Position numbers and translations under genes: made by a program | From: an uncultured Lachnospiraceae bacterium | GTDB lineage: Bacteria > Bacillota > Clostridia > Lachnospirales > Lachnospiraceae | Assembly: GCA_902779575.1 (NCBI GenBank) | Contig: CACZBW010000015.1 | Location: 1-64,000, forward strand | DNA length: 64,000 nt | Direction of reading: 5' to 3' | In this document: piece by piece, positions 60,512 to 64,000 of the stretch | Layout of the letters: each line of letters begins with the position of its first letter | Numbering within the stretch: the first letter of the stretch is position 1 | Notes under the pieces: model-generated | Told to the model about the DNA's origin: nothing | Database searches by the model: none | What the model saw: the letters and a program-made list of their open reading frames with translations, nothing else

Positions 60512-61627
60512 ATGGCCGGTTCAACATTCGGAACTCTGTTCCGGGTTACAAGCTGGGGAGAAAGTCACGGGAAGGCGCTGGGCGTGGTCGTGGACGGCTG
60601 TCCTGCCGGTTTGCCGCTTTCTGAGGATGATATCCAGAAATACCTGGACCGGAGGAAGCCGGGGCAGAGCAGGTTTACCACGGCCAGATCCGAGGGGGAC
60701 AGGGCGGAGATTCTGTCAGGCGTATTCGAAGGAAAAACCACCGGAACGCCGATTTCGATCCTGGTCCGCAACCAGGACCAGCATTCAAAGGATTACAGCA
60801 ATATCGCGGACATCTACAGACCGGGACACGCGGACCTGGGCTTTGACCGGAAATACGGCCTGCGGGATTACCGGGGCGGCGGAAGAAGCTCCGGCCGGGA
60901 GACGATCGGCAGGGTCGCGGCGGGAGCCATCGCCTGCAGGATCCTCGAACGGAAAGGAATCCGGGTGACAGCCTATACAAAGGCGATCGGGCCGGTCAGC
61001 TGTGATCCCGGCCGCTTTGATTCAGCATATCTGAAGGAGAGCACGCTCGGCATGCCGGACCGGGAAGCGGAAGAACAGGCGCAGGCCTATCTGAACCGAT
61101 GTATGGAGGAGAAAGACTCGGCAGGCGGCATCGTGGAGTGCGTCATAACGGGGATGCCCCAGGGAATCGGCGAGCCCGTCTTTGACAAGCTGGACGCCCT
61201 GCTCGGGCAGGCCATGTTCTCGATCGGCGCCGTCAAGGGCGTGGAGATCGGGGCAGGTTTCGGGGCCGCCGCGATGCGCGGCTCCGAAAACAATGACCAG
61301 TACGCGTATCCGGATGCTGCAGGCAAAGATGCCTGCATGTACGGAAGAGATGTCCGCCCTGTGAAAACGACAAACCATGCCGGCGGAATCCTGGGCGGTA
61401 TGAGCGACGGATCGGATGTTTTAATCCGGGTGGCTTTTAAACCGACGCCGTCCATCGCCAGGCCTCAGACAGCGCTTGCAGCTGATGGAAGCATCCGGGA
61501 GATCGAGATCAGGGGCAGACATGATCCCGTTATTGTGCCAAGAGCGGTCGTGGTCGTGGAGTGTATGGCTGCCATAACGGTCCTGGATCTGCTGATGCGG
61601 GATCTTCCGTCAAGACTTGACTGGTAA
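60512..61627 (+). CDS. aroC: Chorismate synthase
   Basis: This 371-residue FMN-dependent enzyme converts EPSP to chorismate, the last step of the shikimate pathway. Signatures GESHGKALGVVVDGCPAGLP, the RGGGRSSGRET block with YGLRDYRG before it, and a C-terminal KPTPSI are intact. Length is normal. A GGAAGG site precedes the ATG. The 176-base gap upstream has a 7-bp hairpin (60353-60372) but no clear promoter. Confidence 0.97.
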   Translation: MAGSTFGTLFRVTSWGESHGKALGVVVDGCPAGLPLSEDDIQKYLDRRKPGQSRFTTARSEGDRAEILSGVFEGKTTGTPISILVRNQDQHSKDYSNIADIYRPGHADLGFDRKYGLRDYRGGGRSSGRETIGRVAAGAIACRILERKGIRVTAYTKAIGPVSCDPGRFDSAYLKESTLGMPDREAEEQAQAYLNRCMEEKDSAGGIVECVITGMPQGIGEPVFDKLDALLGQAMFSIGAVKGVEIGAGFGAAAMRGSENNDQYAYPDAAGKDACMYGRDVRPVKTTNHAGGILGGMSDGSDVLIRVAFKPTPSIARPQTALAADGSIREIEIRGRHDPVIVPRAVVVVECMAAITVLDLLMRDLPSRLDW

Positions 61628-61741
61628 AAATGATAACAGAAGCGGTAAGCTGCCCCTGTCTGCCTGATTTCCTGAGGGAACGATGCACGGACAGACTGCG
61701 GGGCTGTTATCAAAAAATAGATTAAGGAGACAGTTTCTGAG

Positions 61742-62788
61742 ATGAGGTTTCTCGATAAGATGGAACGGAAATTCGGCAGGTACGCGATCCGCAACCTGCC
61801 GCTGATCATGATTGTACTGCTGGTGGCAGGCTATACGCTGAGTGCGCTGTTCCCGTCCGCGGCAAACTACTATGCCTTTATTCCTCCCTATATCATGCGG
61901 GGAGAGATCTGGCGCCTGATCACATGGGTTCTGATGCCGCCGAGCAGGCTTGACATTTTCACGGTTATCATGCTTCTGTTTTATTACTGGATTGCGCGTA
62001 CCCTTGCCGCTACATGGGGCGATTTTCTTTTTAACGTCTATATCTTCGGCGGTATTCTCATCACCGACATCGGGATGATGCTGACCTACGCTTTCCTGAA
62101 CCATGCAGGGACAACGGATGCATACATGCAAATCATGTATATTCCGGCATTCATGACCACTTACTATATACTCACGACGATCCTGATCGCCTACGCCCTG
62201 ACCTATCCGAATATGCAGGTTCTGCTTTACTTCTTCATTCCGGTGAAGATGAGCTGGATGGGAATCCTGTACGGCGCTTTTATCGCCTATGATTTCTTCC
62301 GCGCGAAGATGCTGGTGCCCAGGGTTGTGATCGCCTGCGCACTTTTGAATTTTGCCGTCTATTTCCTGATGACTTCGAATCTCAGGCATCTGACGCCGTC
62401 GGAGCTTAAGCGGAAGGCAAAATTCAGAAAAGCGGTCGGCAGCGGAAAGAAAGAAGGATCCGGATCCTTCTTCGGAGGATTCGGCGCAGGAAAAAGCACT
62501 CCTTCCGGCGGCTATACCCGGAGCAATGACGGAACGGGAAGCCGTCAGGGACAGGGGGCCGCTTCGGCGAGAAGCTTCCCGGGACGCCGGGCGGCACAGG
62601 ATTACACGAAGATCTATCCGAACGGAGCCCGCCACAAATGCACGATCTGCGGGCGGACAGAGCTGGATGATCCGAATCTGGAATTCCGCTATTGTTCCAA
62701 GTGCGAGGGCAGCCACGAATACTGCCAGGATCATCTGTTTACACACAAACACATTAAGAACGGCGTGCCGGCGGAACCGCAGGGCTGA
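61742..62788 (+). CDS. Rhomboid-fold membrane protein with C-terminal zinc-ribbon-like module
   Basis: The 348-residue protein has six helices in rhomboid/derlin order: the loop RGEIWRLITWVLMPP after helix one, and PNMQVLLYFFIPVKMSWMG later. No GxSG catalytic serine or matching histidine is visible, so it is probably a pseudoprotease. A Gly/Ser-rich linker (about 225-285) leads to Cys300, Cys303, Cys318, Cys321, His325, Cys328, His331, His335 and His337, a likely two-zinc module. Start ATG 61742 follows AAGGAGAC. Confidence 0.82.
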   Translation: MRFLDKMERKFGRYAIRNLPLIMIVLLVAGYTLSALFPSAANYYAFIPPYIMRGEIWRLITWVLMPPSRLDIFTVIMLLFYYWIARTLAATWGDFLFNVYIFGGILITDIGMMLTYAFLNHAGTTDAYMQIMYIPAFMTTYYILTTILIAYALTYPNMQVLLYFFIPVKMSWMGILYGAFIAYDFFRAKMLVPRVVIACALLNFAVYFLMTSNLRHLTPSELKRKAKFRKAVGSGKKEGSGSFFGGFGAGKSTPSGGYTRSNDGTGSRQGQGAASARSFPGRRAAQDYTKIYPNGARHKCTICGRTELDDPNLEFRYCSKCEGSHEYCQDHLFTHKHIKNGVPAEPQG

Positions 62789-62910
62789 ATGAACTGTCAG
62801 ACGGTGAACGCTGCAGTATACTGTCAGCAGGCGCTTTTCACAGGCCGAAGCGGAACATAAACCCGCCGGACATCCTGAATATACATCATGAGTAGAAGGC
62901 GATTATCATT

Positions 62911-64000
62911 TTGAAAAGGAAAGATACGATAAACAAAACAGGCGCTGCGGCTTCCGAAACCGCTGCTGCAGCCCGTAAAGCAGATAGCAAAGTTCACAGG
63001 GCAGAAGCTACAGCCCCGGATTCAGCCGGCAGAAACGCAGGAAAATGGAAACGGGTCCGCGGGATCGCGGCTCTGGTGCTGACTCTGTTTCTGCTTTTCC
63101 TGGCTTTTCAGGCGCATCTTGCGGACCAGCCTCATGAGAGCTGGTATTTTCCGCTTGCAGCAGCTTTAGCGGTTCTTGCGGGACTTTATCTTTATATCCC
63201 CCTTCCGTTGGGAAAAACCGGCGGAAAAATCTACACCGTATTAACGGCGATATGCGCTCCCTTTCTCTCGTTTGTGATTGTGGAGTTTTACAACAAGGGT
63301 TTCTGGCACGTCGGGGCGGCTCTTTCGACCGCCACAGCAGAGCCGCCCTATCTGATGATCATCCTGAACACGCTGATCTATGCGCTCTTCTTCCTGGTTC
63401 TGGCTTTCCTGGCAGGAAGTTTCCGGATCGGTTTCAGCCTGTCGGAAGGGATCCTGGCGGGTCTTGCCGTCGTGAATTTCTTCGTCGTGAAATTCCGCGG
63501 AAGTCCGCTGATGCCCTGGGATCTTCTGTCCGTACGAACAGCCGGAAATGTGGCGGCCAATTATAAATATACCGTCTACTGGAAAATGCTGTTTGCCACA
63601 ATCGCCTTCATTTTCCTCATCCTGACGACGGAAAAAATGAAAGGCCGGATCAGGGATCTCAGAATCCGGATTCCCGGACTGATTCTTTCGGCCGCCGCGC
63701 TCGTTATGATGGTGGCTTCGATCCAGGACATGGAAGTCAAAAAATTCTGGGGCGTGGATACGACGCTCTTTACCCCGAATGTGCGCTACACCAAAAACGG
63801 ACTGATTGTCGCCTATCTGGCAAACCTTCACCTGATCCATATCGAAAAACCGGACGGCTACAGCGCCGAAAAGGTGCGGGAGATCGCCGGCAGGGAGAAG
63901 GAAGACGCGGCGCGGTATATGCAGCCGGGGCAGGATACGGGAGAGGCATTTGACCTGAACAAGGCCCCGAATATCATCGTGATCATGAACGAGGCATTTT
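62911..64000 (+). CDS. LTA synthase/sulfatase-family membrane protein (5' part, cut by window end)
   Basis: Translating from TTG 62911 gives an uninterrupted frame of 363 codons to the window edge. A Lys/Ala-rich cytoplasmic N-terminus (about 1-50) precedes five membrane helices (about 52-270) and an extracytoplasmic region beginning APNIIVIMNEAF, the entry strand of the LTA-synthase sulfatase domain. These enzymes polymerise glycerol phosphate or transfer phospho-groups onto wall polymers. An in-frame TAG at 62893 limits the start; AAGG lies about 11 bases before TTG, so the start is uncertain. Confidence 0.8.
   Translation, partial: MKRKDTINKTGAAASETAAAARKADSKVHRAEATAPDSAGRNAGKWKRVRGIAALVLTLFLLFLAFQAHLADQPHESWYFPLAAALAVLAGLYLYIPLPLGKTGGKIYTVLTAICAPFLSFVIVEFYNKGFWHVGAALSTATAEPPYLMIILNTLIYALFFLVLAFLAGSFRIGFSLSEGILAGLAVVNFFVVKFRGSPLMPWDLLSVRTAGNVAANYKYTVYWKMLFATIAFIFLILTTEKMKGRIRDLRIRIPGLILSAAALVMMVASIQDMEVKKFWGVDTTLFTPNVRYTKNGLIVAYLANLHLIHIEKPDGYSAEKVREIAGREKEDAARYMQPGQDTGEAFDLNKAPNIIVIMNEAF

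Overview
The window looks like chromosome of a moderately GC-rich anaerobic Firmicute, most likely Lachnospiraceae or a close Clostridia relative. This rests on family types common there (DUF554, DUF5688, DUF5662, DUF4418, ECF FolT with a tetrahydrofolate riboswitch, an LTA-synthase-type protein at the right edge), strong AGGAGG ribosome binding sites and many intrinsic terminators. I see no prophage, integrase, transposase, CRISPR array or plasmid genes. The assignment is inference from protein content.

Layout. 1-140: 3' tail of a 23S rRNA gene and the terminator of that operon. 362-12959: mostly housekeeping genes (DUF554, a Bax-inhibitor-like protein, a DapF-fold epimerase, an FMN hydroxy-acid dehydrogenase homologue, a GNAT, hisH-hisF-ung, DUF5688, tRNA-Arg(CCG), an SH3b membrane protein, rluF, ligA). 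13112-20598: a PurF-like protein lacking the N-terminal catalytic cysteine, then a short stub of a second metA 3' end, then two unusual genes (a transglutaminase-GNAT fusion and a very large secreted M14-like protein), then intact metA. The two metA 3' ends are direct repeats bracketing about 5 kb.

20736-30650: a nine-gene iron-uptake locus behind one strong promoter and a palindromic operator candidate. It encodes an FTR1 permease, a P19-type periplasmic/extracellular iron protein, a DUF2318 membrane Fe-S/metal protein, two FtsX-like permeases with an ATPase, then a second permease-ATPase pair and DUF4418. 30794-30989 is a 196-bp near-perfect inverted repeat. 31061-38175 is an envelope operon: a two-domain secreted esterase, MoxR, DUF58, a DUF4129-like membrane protein and an S66 peptidase.

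38296-47923: hemolysin III, an ICMT-like methyltransferase, an XRE protein with a Lys/Thr/Ser repeat tail, folT with its THF riboswitch, a DUF4432 sugar epimerase, a GH13 debranching-enzyme homologue with all catalytic regions degenerate, DUF5662, trpS and a LysR regulator divergent from metNIQ (48246-51054). 51356-57220: an RluA-family pseudouridine synthase, then the leftward polyamine operon puuR-like-potABCD. 57485-64000: a GT-C-like membrane protein, a lactonase, aroC, a rhomboid-fold protein with a C-terminal zinc module, and the start of an LTA-synthase-family gene cut by the window edge.

Strongest leads: the extended FTR1-P19 iron locus, the metA-flanked island, the apparent pseudo-enzymes (PurF-like, GH13, first esterase domain, rhomboid), the long palindromic element, and substrate-binding proteins (MetQ, PotD) without lipobox cysteines.
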